NCBI RefSeq assembly: GCF_049472135.1
Contig: NZ_JBMOVV010000010.1
Coordinates: 35,207 to 99,206, forward strand
Direction of reading: 5' to 3'
Origin: Arcobacter_B sp049472135
GTDB taxonomy: Bacteria; Campylobacterota; Campylobacteria; Campylobacterales; Arcobacteraceae
Length of the DNA stretch: 64,000 nucleotides
Positions 8,887 to 17,813 of the stretch are shown here, piece after piece (positions within the stretch are counted from its first letter, which is position 1; each line of letters starts with the position of its first letter). Made by a program: the position numbers and the translations under genes. Under the pieces are notes generated by a model. The model was given only the letters and a program-made list of their open reading frames with translations, ran no database searches and was not told where the DNA came from.

Positions 8887-10790
8887 TTTTTTGATGTTTC
8901 TTCAACTAGGTCATTTGCCATAATTGAAGTCTTATTTGCAATCTCTTTTGTTTTTAATGCTACTAAACTATTATCTTGCGTTACTTGGTCAAGTAGTGAT
9001 ACAGCATTATTTATTTGTTCAACTCCTGCCATTTGCTCTTTAGAACTTGAAGTTACACTATTTATAATATCTGTTGTTTCTACAATATTCTCATTTAGCT
9101 TTTCATAACCTTGATACATTAATGATGCAATCTCATCACCTTCTTTTGCTTTTGATGTTGCAGCTTCAACTAAATTTTGAATTTCATTTGCTGCTTGAGA
9201 AGCTCTATTGGCTAGGTTTCTTACTTCTTGTGCAACAACAGCAAAACCTTTTCCTGCTTCCCCTGCAGTTGCAGCTTCAACAGCTGCATTTAAAGAAAGA
9301 ATATTTGTTTGGAAAGCAATTTGATCTACAACTTTTATAGCTTCGTTTATCATGCTAACTTGCTCATTTATTTCTTGCATAGAGTTACTTGTTTTATTTG
9401 ATAGCTCTTTTCCATTTATCACTGAATCTTCAAGCTCTTTTGCATTAGTTAATAATGCATTCATATTTTTAGAGTTGTCTCTCATAGTTTCAGTTATCTC
9501 TTCAAGTGAAGCTGCTGTTTCTTCAAGTGAGGCCGCTTGTTCTGTGGCTGCTTTTGATAACTTACTTACATTATTGTTTAGCTCTTTAGAGTTATTATAA
9601 AGTGTTTGACCATTATGTAGGTTATCTTTTAAAAGATTCGAAATCTCTTCTCCTAAACTATCTACGCCTTGCATTAATTCATTAAAATGTGATTCACAAG
9701 AAAGATTTGTTCTTTTAGTAAAATCTTTATTTTCATATGATTTTAAAACACTTAATGTATGAGTTGTTAGATTTTGTAATGATTCAATCATCGTATTTAA
9801 AGCTTCTGTTAAGTGATTAATAGTTTCATCACTTGTTGAAGCATTTATTTTTTTACTTAAATCTCCTCTTGCAACACTATCAACCACACTAGATACATTA
9901 TTTAATACTTCATGATTTTCTTTTATATTAACTCTAATTGTTTTTATATTTTCATTTATTGCAATAGTTAGTTTTCCAACTTCATCTTTTGTCGTAACTT
10001 CAATTAAGTTTGCATCATCTTTTTTCCCATTGATAAACATTAAGAAATCAAGTAATCCTTTTTCTAAAGTTTTAATAGGGTCAACAATAGAGATTTTTGA
10101 AATAATAGGGATTAAAATACATAAAACAATCAATACAAAAATAGTTATTCCAACTAAAGTGTATACTAAAGAGTTGTATGTTTCAATTGTCTTTTCTTCC
10201 ATTACTTGAACTTTTTTTGCAATATCATCTATATAGATTCCAGTAACAATAGTCCAGTTAAAAGCAGGGATATATTTTGAGAAAGCAATCTTTTTTATAA
10301 GCTTATCTGTATTTGGTTTTTTATAGTAATATTCAACAAAAGCTTTATCATCATTTCTAGAATCTATTAAAGCCTTTCTAAAGGCAAACCCTTTAATATC
10401 AGGTTTATTGATATCTGTTTTATTACCATTTAGCTGTGGTTTTGTACCATGAAAAGCGAAATAGTAATCATTACCTTTGTTTTCATAAGCGAAAAAATAT
10501 CCACTACCATTTAAATATCTAGCACTGCTTAAAACTTCAATAGCTTTTTGCTTTGCTTCTTCAATATTTGAAGATTTTTTTATGATATTTTCAACAATTG
10601 TTGTAACCGTTAGGACTTCATTTTTAAGCAAATCCTTTTTTTCATTTAAAATAACCTTTTCAAAATCTTTGATTGTATTTTGAGAATTATTTTCAATCAA
10701 ATTTATAGTAATAATACTAATAATCACTACTGTAAATAAAACAGGAAGCATACTAAGTGCAAGTAGCTTAAATTTAATGCTTTTTAACAA
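8877..10790 (-). CDS. Methyl-accepting chemotaxis protein with Cache sensor
   Basis: A 637-residue chemoreceptor. TM1 is about residues 7-29, followed by a periplasmic single-Cache-like domain (residues about 35-190, with YLNGSGYFFAYENKGNDYYF and WTIVTGIYIDDI typical of this fold), TM2 at about 207-235, a HAMP region, a second linker region and a long signalling coiled coil. The conserved hairpin tip (VAQEVRNLANRASQAANEI) is near residue 525. There is no C-terminal CheR-binding pentapeptide; the chain ends NLVEETSKNRF. The ligand is unknown. The start is TTG at 10788-10790, supported by an AAGGAG site 5 bases upstream. The gene stands alone, so it is probably controlled by its own promoter. 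Confidence 0.9.
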   Translation of the reverse strand: MLKSIKFKLLALSMLPVLFTVVIISIITINLIENNSQNTIKDFEKVILNEKKDLLKNEVLTVTTIVENIIKKSSNIEEAKQKAIEVLSSARYLNGSGYFFAYENKGNDYYFAFHGTKPQLNGNKTDINKPDIKGFAFRKALIDSRNDDKAFVEYYYKKPNTDKLIKKIAFSKYIPAFNWTIVTGIYIDDIAKKVQVMEEKTIETYNSLVYTLVGITIFVLIVLCILIPIISKISIVDPIKTLEKGLLDFLMFINGKKDDANLIEVTTKDEVGKLTIAINENIKTIRVNIKENHEVLNNVSSVVDSVARGDLSKKINASTSDETINHLTEALNTMIESLQNLTTHTLSVLKSYENKDFTKRTNLSCESHFNELMQGVDSLGEEISNLLKDNLHNGQTLYNNSKELNNNVSKLSKAATEQAASLEETAASLEEITETMRDNSKNMNALLTNAKELEDSVINGKELSNKTSNSMQEINEQVSMINEAIKVVDQIAFQTNILSLNAAVEAATAGEAGKGFAVVAQEVRNLANRASQAANEIQNLVEAATSKAKEGDEIASLMYQGYEKLNENIVETTDIINSVTSSSKEQMAGVEQINNAVSLLDQVTQDNSLVALKTKEIANKTSIMANDLVEETSKNRF

Positions 10791-11318
10791 TGAAACTCCT
10801 TAGGTCAAAAAAGTAAAAAAATTTTTACATAATTTACATTAATTTTACATAATAATTAACTAAAAGTTATATTAAATATTACAAATAATTATGGGAGTTA
10901 TGAGAAAATGCGATAAAATAGTGAAAAAATGGACAAATTAAAAAAATAAATTAATATAAAAATTTAATAGAGATATAAAGATAGAAAAAAAGTAAAATAT
11001 GTGCATTTTTGAAACAGTGAGTTTTTAAATGTAGTAAACTATATTTTTTGTGATAATTTTATGTAAGTTTATCATACCAATTTTAGATACTTCTTTTATA
11101 ATGGTTTTAAAAGACTATAAAAAGTTGGTATAGAAGCATTGTGTTTCATTTGGTGTCAATTTGATTACATGTATAGCAAAAAAATAGCCAATAAGCTTTT
11201 TTTTATTGGGATAGAAATATCATTGCATAACTACTAAAGTGGCTATTTAATACTATTTAGGTACTATATTTAAGCTTCAAAGTAAACTTTTTAAAAAGTT
11301 TTATAAAGGATATACGAT
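10791..11318. promoter_or_regulatory. Long nuo upstream region with inverted repeats
   Basis: 528 bases between the divergent MCP and nuoA genes without a gene. It carries the nuo promoter and leader. Dyads seen: 11074-11080 with 11125-11131 (ATACCAA/TTGGTAT); 11182-11190 with 11240-11248 (AAATAGCCA/TGGCTATTT); a 7-bp stem 11188-11194 with 11203-11209; and a perfect 18-bp palindrome at 11284-11301 just upstream of the ribosome binding site AAAGGA (11305-11310). No -35 element is obvious, as is usual in Campylobacterota. Which dyads are operators and which are RNA hairpins cannot be decided from sequence. Confidence 0.5.
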
Positions 11319-11708
11319 ATGACACATATGGATTTTGCACATCCTTATTTCGGTGCATTTGTTATGTTTGTGGTAACATTTGCTGCATTTGGTGCTACTG
11401 TATGGTTATCAAGATTTATCAGTAGAAAGATTGCTAGACTTGATACTGAAAAACTTAAGACAACACTTTATGAGTGTGGACCAGAAGTAACAAAGCAACC
11501 AAATACAATCTCTACTCAGTTCTACTTAGTTGCATTACTATTTATTCTTTTTGATGTGGAAATTATTTTTATGTTCCCTTGGGCTATCAACTTTAAGATT
11601 TTAGGTTGGTTTGGGTTCGTAGCAATGATTTTATTTATCACAATTCTATCAATAGGATTCTTATACGAGTGGAAGAAAGGAGCCTTAGAATGGCACAGCA
11701 TAAAGTAA
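11319..11708 (+). CDS. nuoA: NADH-quinone oxidoreductase subunit A
   Basis: A 129-residue membrane subunit of complex I, located at the junction of the peripheral and membrane arms. Three hydrophobic helices are visible, and the loop after the first contains the family segment TLYECGPEV with its conserved Cys, followed by the conserved helix VALLFILFDVEIIFMFPWA. It is the first gene of the nuo operon, with an AAAGGA ribosome site 8 bases before the ATG. Its 3' end overlaps nuoB by 19 bases. Confidence 0.95.
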   Translation: MTHMDFAHPYFGAFVMFVVTFAAFGATVWLSRFISRKIARLDTEKLKTTLYECGPEVTKQPNTISTQFYLVALLFILFDVEIIFMFPWAINFKILGWFGFVAMILFITILSIGFLYEWKKGALEWHSIK

Positions 11709-12199
11709 ATTATTTACAAGATGGTGGTGCACCAATTAAGTTAACAACTATTGATAAGCTTGTTAACTTTGGTAGATCAAACTCAATTTGGCCTATGACT
11801 TATGGTCTAGCATGTTGTGCTATTGAAATGATGGCTACAGGTGCTTCAAGATATGACTTCGATAGATTTGGTACTATTTTTAGAGCTTCTCCTAGACAAT
11901 CTGACTGTATTATTATTGCAGGAACTTTAACTAAAAAGCATGCTGAGTTCATGAGAAGACTTTATGATCAAATGCCTGATCCAAAATGGGTAATCTCAAT
12001 GGGTTCATGCGCTAACACAGGTGGTATGTTTAATACTTATGCAACTGTTCAAGGTGCAGATAGAATTGTGCCAGTTGATATTTATTTACCAGGTTGTGCT
12101 CCAAGACCAGAAACTTTACAGTATGCATTAATGACTCTACAAAAGAAAATTAGAAGAGAATCAATTTTCAGAGCTAAGAAGAAAAGAAGGTTAGTTTAA
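11690..12199 (+). CDS. nuoB: NADH-quinone oxidoreductase subunit B
   Basis: A 169-residue peripheral subunit that binds the terminal 4Fe-4S cluster N2, next to the quinone site. Cluster ligands appear in GLACCAIEMMA, in GSCANTGG and in PGCAPRPE. The frame stays open upstream to 11606, but I take the ATG at 11690 because an AAAGGAG site lies 6 bases before it and the protein then begins MAQHKVNYLQ, the usual NuoB length. The upstream part overlaps nuoA in another frame. The gene is followed by nuoC with a one-base stop/start overlap (TAATG). Confidence 0.95.
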   Translation: MAQHKVNYLQDGGAPIKLTTIDKLVNFGRSNSIWPMTYGLACCAIEMMATGASRYDFDRFGTIFRASPRQSDCIIIAGTLTKKHAEFMRRLYDQMPDPKWVISMGSCANTGGMFNTYATVQGADRIVPVDIYLPGCAPRPETLQYALMTLQKKIRRESIFRAKKKRRLV

Positions 12200-13002
12200 T
12201 GAGACAGTACAAGCCAAAAGATGATGTTCAAAGAAAATCATATTTCTCTGATAGGTTTTATGTAACTCCAAGTTTACCTAGACTTGATGTAAATGAAGAT
12301 GAACAGTTTGCAAAAGATTATGAATCATTTTCATCAAAAGTTGAAGTAAAAGAAGCTTATATAGAGCATACTCATTTAGTAATGCACATAGATAAAAATT
12401 CTATTGTTGATGCAATGACTCTTTTAAGAGAAGAGTTAGAATATGATATGTTAATAGAACTATCTGCTATTGATTATTTAGCAAAAAGAGATGGTTATGA
12501 ATTATTTTATGAAATGTTGTCATTATCAAAACACAAAAGATTAAGAATCAAATGTTTCCTTAATAAAGACGATGCTGTTGAGTCTGTAACTTCAGTATTT
12601 AAATCAGCAAATTGGTCTGAGAGAGAAATGTACGATATGTTAGGTGTTAAAGTAGTAAATCACCCTAATATGAAAAGAATTATCATGCCAGATGATTGGT
12701 ATGACCATCCACTTAAGAAAACTTATCCACTTCAAGGTGATGAGGCAGCTTCATGGTATGAAGTTGATAAAATTTTTGGAAAAGAAGCAAGAGATATTAT
12801 AGGTCCTGAGCAAAGAGATCCAGCAGCAATTGATAGATATGACACAACTAGATTCGCTAGACTTGGACATGAGGTACCTTATGATACAGATATATCACAG
12901 TTTGAACCAGAAACAGCTATTAACTATCAAGAAGATAATGCTACACCAATTATGAAAAAATTAAAACCTGAAGAATCAGTAGTTTTAAAAAGAAGAAGGT
13001 AA
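12199..13002 (+). CDS. nuoC: NADH-quinone oxidoreductase subunit C
   Basis: A 267-residue 30-kDa subunit of the complex I Q-module. The conserved signature is present: WSEREMYDMLGV followed by HPNMKRIIMPDDW and HPLKKTYPLQG. It has a non-conserved N-terminal extension of about 40 residues and a C-terminal tail ending in a basic KRRR cluster. It is separate from NuoD, unlike the fused NuoCD of E. coli. The start overlaps the nuoB stop, suggesting translational coupling. Confidence 0.95.
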   Translation: MRQYKPKDDVQRKSYFSDRFYVTPSLPRLDVNEDEQFAKDYESFSSKVEVKEAYIEHTHLVMHIDKNSIVDAMTLLREELEYDMLIELSAIDYLAKRDGYELFYEMLSLSKHKRLRIKCFLNKDDAVESVTSVFKSANWSEREMYDMLGVKVVNHPNMKRIIMPDDWYDHPLKKTYPLQGDEAASWYEVDKIFGKEARDIIGPEQRDPAAIDRYDTTRFARLGHEVPYDTDISQFEPETAINYQEDNATPIMKKLKPEESVVLKRRR

Positions 13003-13008
13003 TAGAGT

Positions 13009-14241
13009 ATGCAAACACAACAACCAAATAGATTAAAACCTTTTTTTGAAAATATAAACTTCGAGAGAGAAGATAATACAATGATGGTGAACTTCGGGCC
13101 ACAACACCCGTCAGCTCACGGTCAGTTAAGACTTGCTTTAGAATTACAAGGTGAGGAAGTTGTAAAATCAAGACCATTAATTGGATACCTTCATAGAGGT
13201 ATGGAAAAAATGGCTGAGAATATGATTTATAACGAATTCTTACCAACTACAGATAGAATGGACTATATTGCTGCAACTTCAAACAACTATGGTTATGCTT
13301 TAGCTATTGAGAAGTTACTTGGTATTGAAGCACCAAGAAGAGCAGAGATTATTAGAACTATGCTTTTAGAATTAAATAGAATTACTTCTCACTTATTCTG
13401 GTTAGCAACTCACGCACTTGATGTTGGTGCTATGTCTATGTTCTTATACTGTTTTAGAGAAAGAGAATACGCAATGGACTTAATTGAGGACTATTGTGGT
13501 GCAAGACTTACACACTCAGCTGTTAGAATTGGTGGAGTTCCTTTAGACTTACCATCTAACTGGATTGATGATTGTGAGTCATTCTTAAAAATCTTACATG
13601 AAGAATTAGAGAAATATGAAGGTTTATTAACAGAGAATAGAATCTGGAAAATGAGACTTGAAAATGTAGGTGTTATTACACCTCAAATGGCAAAAGATTG
13701 GGGATGTTCAGGTATTCCATTAAGAGGTTCTGGTATTAAATGGGACTTAAGAAAAGAGATGCCTTATGGAATTTATGATGAATTAGATTTTGATGTTCCA
13801 ATTTCTGAGACTTGTGATTCATACGGTAGATATAAGCTTTGTATCGCTGAGATTAGAGAGTCTGCAAAAATTTTAAGACAATTATTCCCAATGTATATGG
13901 AAAGTGAATCTCAACTTATGGCTCATGCACCTGAGTATATTTCAGCTCCAAAAGAGCAAATTATGACTCAAAACTACTCTTTAATGCAACACTTCGTACT
14001 TGTAACACAAGGTATGAGACCGCCAAAAGGTGAAGTTTATGTTGCAACTGAATCACCAAAAGGTGAGTTAGGGTATTTTGTTGTAAGTGATGGAACGCCA
14101 TATGCTTACAGATTAAAAATGAGAACACCAAGTTTCCAACATACTGCAATTTTAGAAGAGATTTTAGTTGGAACACAATTAGCTGACGTTGTTACTATCA
14201 TTGGTAACCTAAACATTGTATTTGGTGAAATTGATAGATAG
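13009..14241 (+). CDS. nuoD: NADH-quinone oxidoreductase subunit D
   Basis: A 410-residue 49-kDa subunit forming the quinone-binding cavity with NuoB. Diagnostic segments are MMVNFGPQHPSAHGQLRL near residue 25, PLIGYLHRGMEKMAEN, the DRMDYIAA segment, the IRGSGIKWDLRK-like LRGSGIKWDLRK segment, and the C-terminal VFGEIDR end. Length is normal for a separate NuoD. It lies 6 bases after nuoC and 12 bases before the small NuoE-position gene. Confidence 0.97.
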   Translation: MQTQQPNRLKPFFENINFEREDNTMMVNFGPQHPSAHGQLRLALELQGEEVVKSRPLIGYLHRGMEKMAENMIYNEFLPTTDRMDYIAATSNNYGYALAIEKLLGIEAPRRAEIIRTMLLELNRITSHLFWLATHALDVGAMSMFLYCFREREYAMDLIEDYCGARLTHSAVRIGGVPLDLPSNWIDDCESFLKILHEELEKYEGLLTENRIWKMRLENVGVITPQMAKDWGCSGIPLRGSGIKWDLRKEMPYGIYDELDFDVPISETCDSYGRYKLCIAEIRESAKILRQLFPMYMESESQLMAHAPEYISAPKEQIMTQNYSLMQHFVLVTQGMRPPKGEVYVATESPKGELGYFVVSDGTPYAYRLKMRTPSFQHTAILEEILVGTQLADVVTIIGNLNIVFGEIDR

Positions 14242-14253
14242 GGGAATAGAAGT

Positions 14254-14529
14254 ATGAAAAGATTTGATTTAAGACCACTAAAAAACGACTTCTATGACAG
14301 AATGTTAGAACTTATGGATACTCAAATTGCTGATGGCGAAACAGCTATTATTATGTTTGAAATCGGTGATTTTGAAAATATCCAAAAAAGTGCAGATGTG
14401 ATTTATGAAGCAGGTTATACTCTAATGAACTCTATTAAATTCAATGAAGTTGATTGGACTTTAGTTGTAAAAAAAGTTAAACCTGAACCAAGAGAAGTTG
14501 AGGAAGAAGCTTCAAAGGAAGCTGAATAA
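14254..14529 (+). CDS. Small NuoE-position subunit of epsilonproteobacterial complex I
   Basis: A 91-residue acidic protein with no cysteines in the NuoE 2Fe-2S pattern, so it is not a classical NuoE. It matches in size and place the HP1264/Cj1575c type, which replaces NuoE in Helicobacter and Campylobacter. Recognisable features are the N-terminal KRFDLRPLKNDFYDRM and a central FEIGDFENIQKSADVIYEAG. It probably helps form the electron-input module, which in C. jejuni takes electrons from flavodoxin rather than NADH. The stop overlaps the start of the next gene by one base (TAATG). Confidence 0.85.
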   Translation: MKRFDLRPLKNDFYDRMLELMDTQIADGETAIIMFEIGDFENIQKSADVIYEAGYTLMNSIKFNEVDWTLVVKKVKPEPREVEEEASKEAE

Positions 14530-15338
14530 TGAATAAAAAAGAGCTAATTGCTAAAAGTGATTTTGTAATTACTTTAGGAACAATGCTTTCAAACAATAAA
14601 GAGGCTTATAGAGACTCAATTATTGAATCAATAGCTAAAACAAATGCAAAATTTGTTTACATGCACCCAATTGATAATATTGATATAAAACTATATTACA
14701 CACAATTTATAAAATATGAAGTGGGAAGTGAAGAGGGGGTTTGTGCTTTACTTCTTGATGCTTTTGTTAAAAATAGTGATGAAAATATTAAAGCTTATAT
14801 TGATAACTTAGATTTAGGGTATATCTCTGCTGAAAGTAGTGCAGGTGAAGAAGAATTCGAAGAAGCTTATGAATCTTCTTGTGATGCTTCTTTTAAGACA
14901 CTAATTATCGGTGATGATATTATAGAACACAATAGAGTTGAAAATATTGTTAAGATTTTAGCAGTAATTAAAAAGTACTCTGACTTAAATTTAGTAGTTT
15001 TAAATGATGATTTAGAACAAAAAATTAACTCTTGCGAAAATTTTGATTTAGAAGATATTGAAGACTTAAAGTCATACAATGGAACTTTACTATATAGATT
15101 AATTGATGAAGAAGATAATGATATTTTATCTTGTAGTCAATCATTTGCAAATATTGCAAAGGTTCAAGATGGTGATGAAGTTTTTATTAACTTTGCAGGT
15201 GAAAAAACAAAAAGAGTGTTGAAAGTTGATGACAAGTTAAATGGTACTGTATCAATAGCTAAAAGTTCTAACTGCGATAGTGAACTTTTTAAAAACTATA
15301 GATATAAGCAAGTAAAAATAGAAAAGGTTGATGCATAA
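14529..15338 (+). CDS. NuoF-position protein of epsilonproteobacterial complex I
   Basis: A 269-residue acidic protein that occupies the nuoF slot but lacks the NADH- and FMN-binding glycine-rich motifs and the 4Fe-4S cysteines of NuoF. It corresponds in size and position to HP1265/Cj1574c. The sequence resembles fragments of the NuoG molybdopterin-like fold (for example DFVITLGTMLSNNKEAY near the start), so it may be a degenerate paralogue of that domain; this is an inference. It overlaps neighbours on both sides by one base. Confidence 0.8.
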   Translation: MNKKELIAKSDFVITLGTMLSNNKEAYRDSIIESIAKTNAKFVYMHPIDNIDIKLYYTQFIKYEVGSEEGVCALLLDAFVKNSDENIKAYIDNLDLGYISAESSAGEEEFEEAYESSCDASFKTLIIGDDIIEHNRVENIVKILAVIKKYSDLNLVVLNDDLEQKINSCENFDLEDIEDLKSYNGTLLYRLIDEEDNDILSCSQSFANIAKVQDGDEVFINFAGEKTKRVLKVDDKLNGTVSIAKSSNCDSELFKNYRYKQVKIEKVDA

Positions 15339-17812
15339 TGAGTGATATGATTACATTAACAATAGATGGAAAGTCTGTAGAAGCAAAAGAGGGTGAAACT
15401 ATCTTAAATACAGCAAGAGCAAATGATATTTTTGTTCCTGCTGTTTGTTATTTAACAAGATGTTCACCAACTTTAGCATGTAGACTTTGTCTTGTTGAAG
15501 CAGATGGTAAACAAGTATATGGTTGTAATACTAAGATTAAAGAGGGGATGGAAATCTCAACTGTTACTCCTAATATTGCTAAAGAAAGAAGAGCTATTAT
15601 GGAGGTTTATGATGTAAACCACCCATTACAGTGTGGAGTTTGTGACCAAAGTGGTGAATGTGAACTTCAAAACTACTCTTTATACATGAATGTGGATTCT
15701 CAAAGCTACAGCATCAAAGATATTCATAAGCCAACACAACACTGGGGAGTTATGAATTATGACCCAGCATTATGTATTGTTTGTGAAAGATGTGTAACTG
15801 TATGTAAAGATATGGTTGGATCAAATGCGCTTTCTACTGTAAAAAGAGGAGCAGATGCAATTGATAAGACATTTAAAGCTGAAATGCCAAAAGATGCTTA
15901 TGCAATGTGGAATAAATTAAATAAGTCATTAATTGGATATGATAGTGACGCCTGTACTGATTGTGGAGAGTGTATCTCTGCATGTCCAGTTGGTGCTTTA
16001 GTATCTCATGATTTCCAATATACTTCAAATGCTTGGGAATTAAAGAAAATACCAGCTGCAAACCCACACTCATCTGATTGTGCATTTATGTATTATGAGA
16101 TTAAACAAGAATCAATTGACAATCATGCTCAAAAAAGAATTTATAGAGTTACAAATGAACCTCATTTCTCAACTGTAAATGGTGCAGGAAGATTTGCATA
16201 TGACTTTGAAAACAAAGTTGAAGCAAAAGACGAAGTTGCATTTAATAAAGCTGTTGAGGCATTTGGTAAAGCTGATACAATTAAATTTAACTCTTATATT
16301 ACAAATGAAGAAGCATTAATCTTACAAAAACTTGCTAAACAAAGAGGTGCTAGACTTGTAAATGAAGATGCAAGAAGATATCAAGAGTTCTTAAAGAACT
16401 ATGCATCAACATCTGGAAGATCTTTATACTCATCAACATTAACAGATGTTCACCAGGCTAACTTTGTAATTTCTGTTGGTTCATATTTAAAATCTGATTT
16501 ACCAAATGCAAGATATGCATTTAATAACTCAGTAATTATGAATAAAGGTGCTGCTTTATACTTCCACCCAGTAGCAGACCCAGTAATGGAAAAAATTGGT
16601 AAAAAAGGTAAAACAACTGACTTTATTTATCATGATGCAATGGCTCAAGAAGCTATTTTATATTTCATTCTTTATAAGTTTGGAAAAGATTTACCTGCTT
16701 CAATTGCAGAGTTTATTACTTCTAAAACAGAAAAAAGAACAAAAACTGTAGTAGAAACTGTAAAAGAAAAAGTTGTTGAAATCGTAAAAGATGAAGAAAC
16801 AGGTGAAGAAAAAGAAGTTTCTAAAATGGTTCCAAAGAAAGTTGAAAAAGAAGTTGAATTTGAATACAACTCATTTATTGAAGAATTTGGAAAAGATGAG
16901 AGTTTCTTAGAGCTAGTTGATGAAATGTTAGCTAAAAAAGATACATTCTCTTTAATTGTTGGAGAAGATTTAATTACTCATCCAAACGCAGCAAATTTAG
17001 CAAAACTTTGTGGAGTTATTGATAGATGTACACCATTTAATGTTGTTATTTTACCTACACAAACAAATACTTTAGGTGTATCACTTATTTGTGATTTAGC
17101 TAAAGAAGAGAGTGGTTTTGTAGTTGGATACAATGAAAAAGCTGACTTTGAACTATCTGCTTTAGGTGATGGAGATTTAGATATTCCTGCTCTTAACCAG
17201 CAAGAAGGTACATTTACAAATGTAGATAAAAAAGTTATTCCTACAAATGCGGCACTTGCTCATAAAGGTTATACTTTAAATGATATTGCAAATGTAGTAT
17301 TAAATGATGATGTTGAATATACTATTGAATATACAGAGCAGTTACCATTAACTGGTGGATTTAAAGCAGTAGAATTTGATTCATTACCAAATGAATTTGG
17401 TAATGACAGAGTTGAATATAGAGGGTACGATTTATCAGTATTAGTGAGTGAAGCTAGTGATGAAGTTGAATTAAACTTATCAGATAAGTTAGCGCTTGCA
17501 GAAGATGAAGTAGTAATTTATAAAGCTAACCCAATTAATCAATTTAATGAATTTACAGCAATTGCTCATGAATTCAAAAAAGATTTAAAATCAGGTGTTT
17601 TCTTCTCAAAAAGTGCATTTGATAAATTAGAATTGCAAGAGGGTGATAAGGTTAAAGTTGAAGCAAATAACCAAGTATTAGAACTTAATGCTTATGTTGA
17701 TATTCAAATCAATGGTGAAATAGCATATGTTTCTACATTTGAGAAGAATTCACCTTCAAGAGCTTTATTTAACACTTATAGATATAACAAAGCAAAAGTG
17801 ACAAAGGCATAA
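15338..17812 (+). CDS. nuoG: NADH-quinone oxidoreductase subunit G
   Basis: An 824-residue iron-sulfur subunit of complex I. The N-terminal 2Fe-2S domain has Cys37, Cys48, Cys51 and Cys63. Next comes the His-Cys3 4Fe-4S site (NHPLQCGVCDQSGEC, near residue 95) and a two-cluster ferredoxin-like segment with CIVCERC (about residue 147) and CTDCGEC (about 206). The remainder is a molybdopterin-oxidoreductase-like domain without its own catalytic site. Residues about 461-510 are a Lys/Glu/Val-rich insertion with repeated EKVVE/KEVE patterns. The start overlaps the previous stop by one base, and nuoH follows after one base. Confidence 0.95.
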   Translation: MSDMITLTIDGKSVEAKEGETILNTARANDIFVPAVCYLTRCSPTLACRLCLVEADGKQVYGCNTKIKEGMEISTVTPNIAKERRAIMEVYDVNHPLQCGVCDQSGECELQNYSLYMNVDSQSYSIKDIHKPTQHWGVMNYDPALCIVCERCVTVCKDMVGSNALSTVKRGADAIDKTFKAEMPKDAYAMWNKLNKSLIGYDSDACTDCGECISACPVGALVSHDFQYTSNAWELKKIPAANPHSSDCAFMYYEIKQESIDNHAQKRIYRVTNEPHFSTVNGAGRFAYDFENKVEAKDEVAFNKAVEAFGKADTIKFNSYITNEEALILQKLAKQRGARLVNEDARRYQEFLKNYASTSGRSLYSSTLTDVHQANFVISVGSYLKSDLPNARYAFNNSVIMNKGAALYFHPVADPVMEKIGKKGKTTDFIYHDAMAQEAILYFILYKFGKDLPASIAEFITSKTEKRTKTVVETVKEKVVEIVKDEETGEEKEVSKMVPKKVEKEVEFEYNSFIEEFGKDESFLELVDEMLAKKDTFSLIVGEDLITHPNAANLAKLCGVIDRCTPFNVVILPTQTNTLGVSLICDLAKEESGFVVGYNEKADFELSALGDGDLDIPALNQQEGTFTNVDKKVIPTNAALAHKGYTLNDIANVVLNDDVEYTIEYTEQLPLTGGFKAVEFDSLPNEFGNDRVEYRGYDLSVLVSEASDEVELNLSDKLALAEDEVVIYKANPINQFNEFTAIAHEFKKDLKSGVFFSKSAFDKLELQEGDKVKVEANNQVLELNAYVDIQINGEIAYVSTFEKNSPSRALFNTYRYNKAKVTKA

Positions 17813-17813
17813 T

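Noticed and set aside
9074..9600. Two plus-strand open frames rich in Leu or Ser
   Set aside because: They are mirror images of the repetitive coiled-coil coding region of the chemoreceptor; composition is explained by that gene.
11606..11689. Upstream extension of nuoB
   Set aside because: The added 28 residues overlap nuoA and have no family similarity; the ATG at 11690 has a strong ribosome site.
12950..13246. 98-codon minus-strand open frame across the nuoC/nuoD junction
   Set aside because: It overlaps two certain nuo genes and has no ribosome site; a shadow of AT-rich coding sequence.
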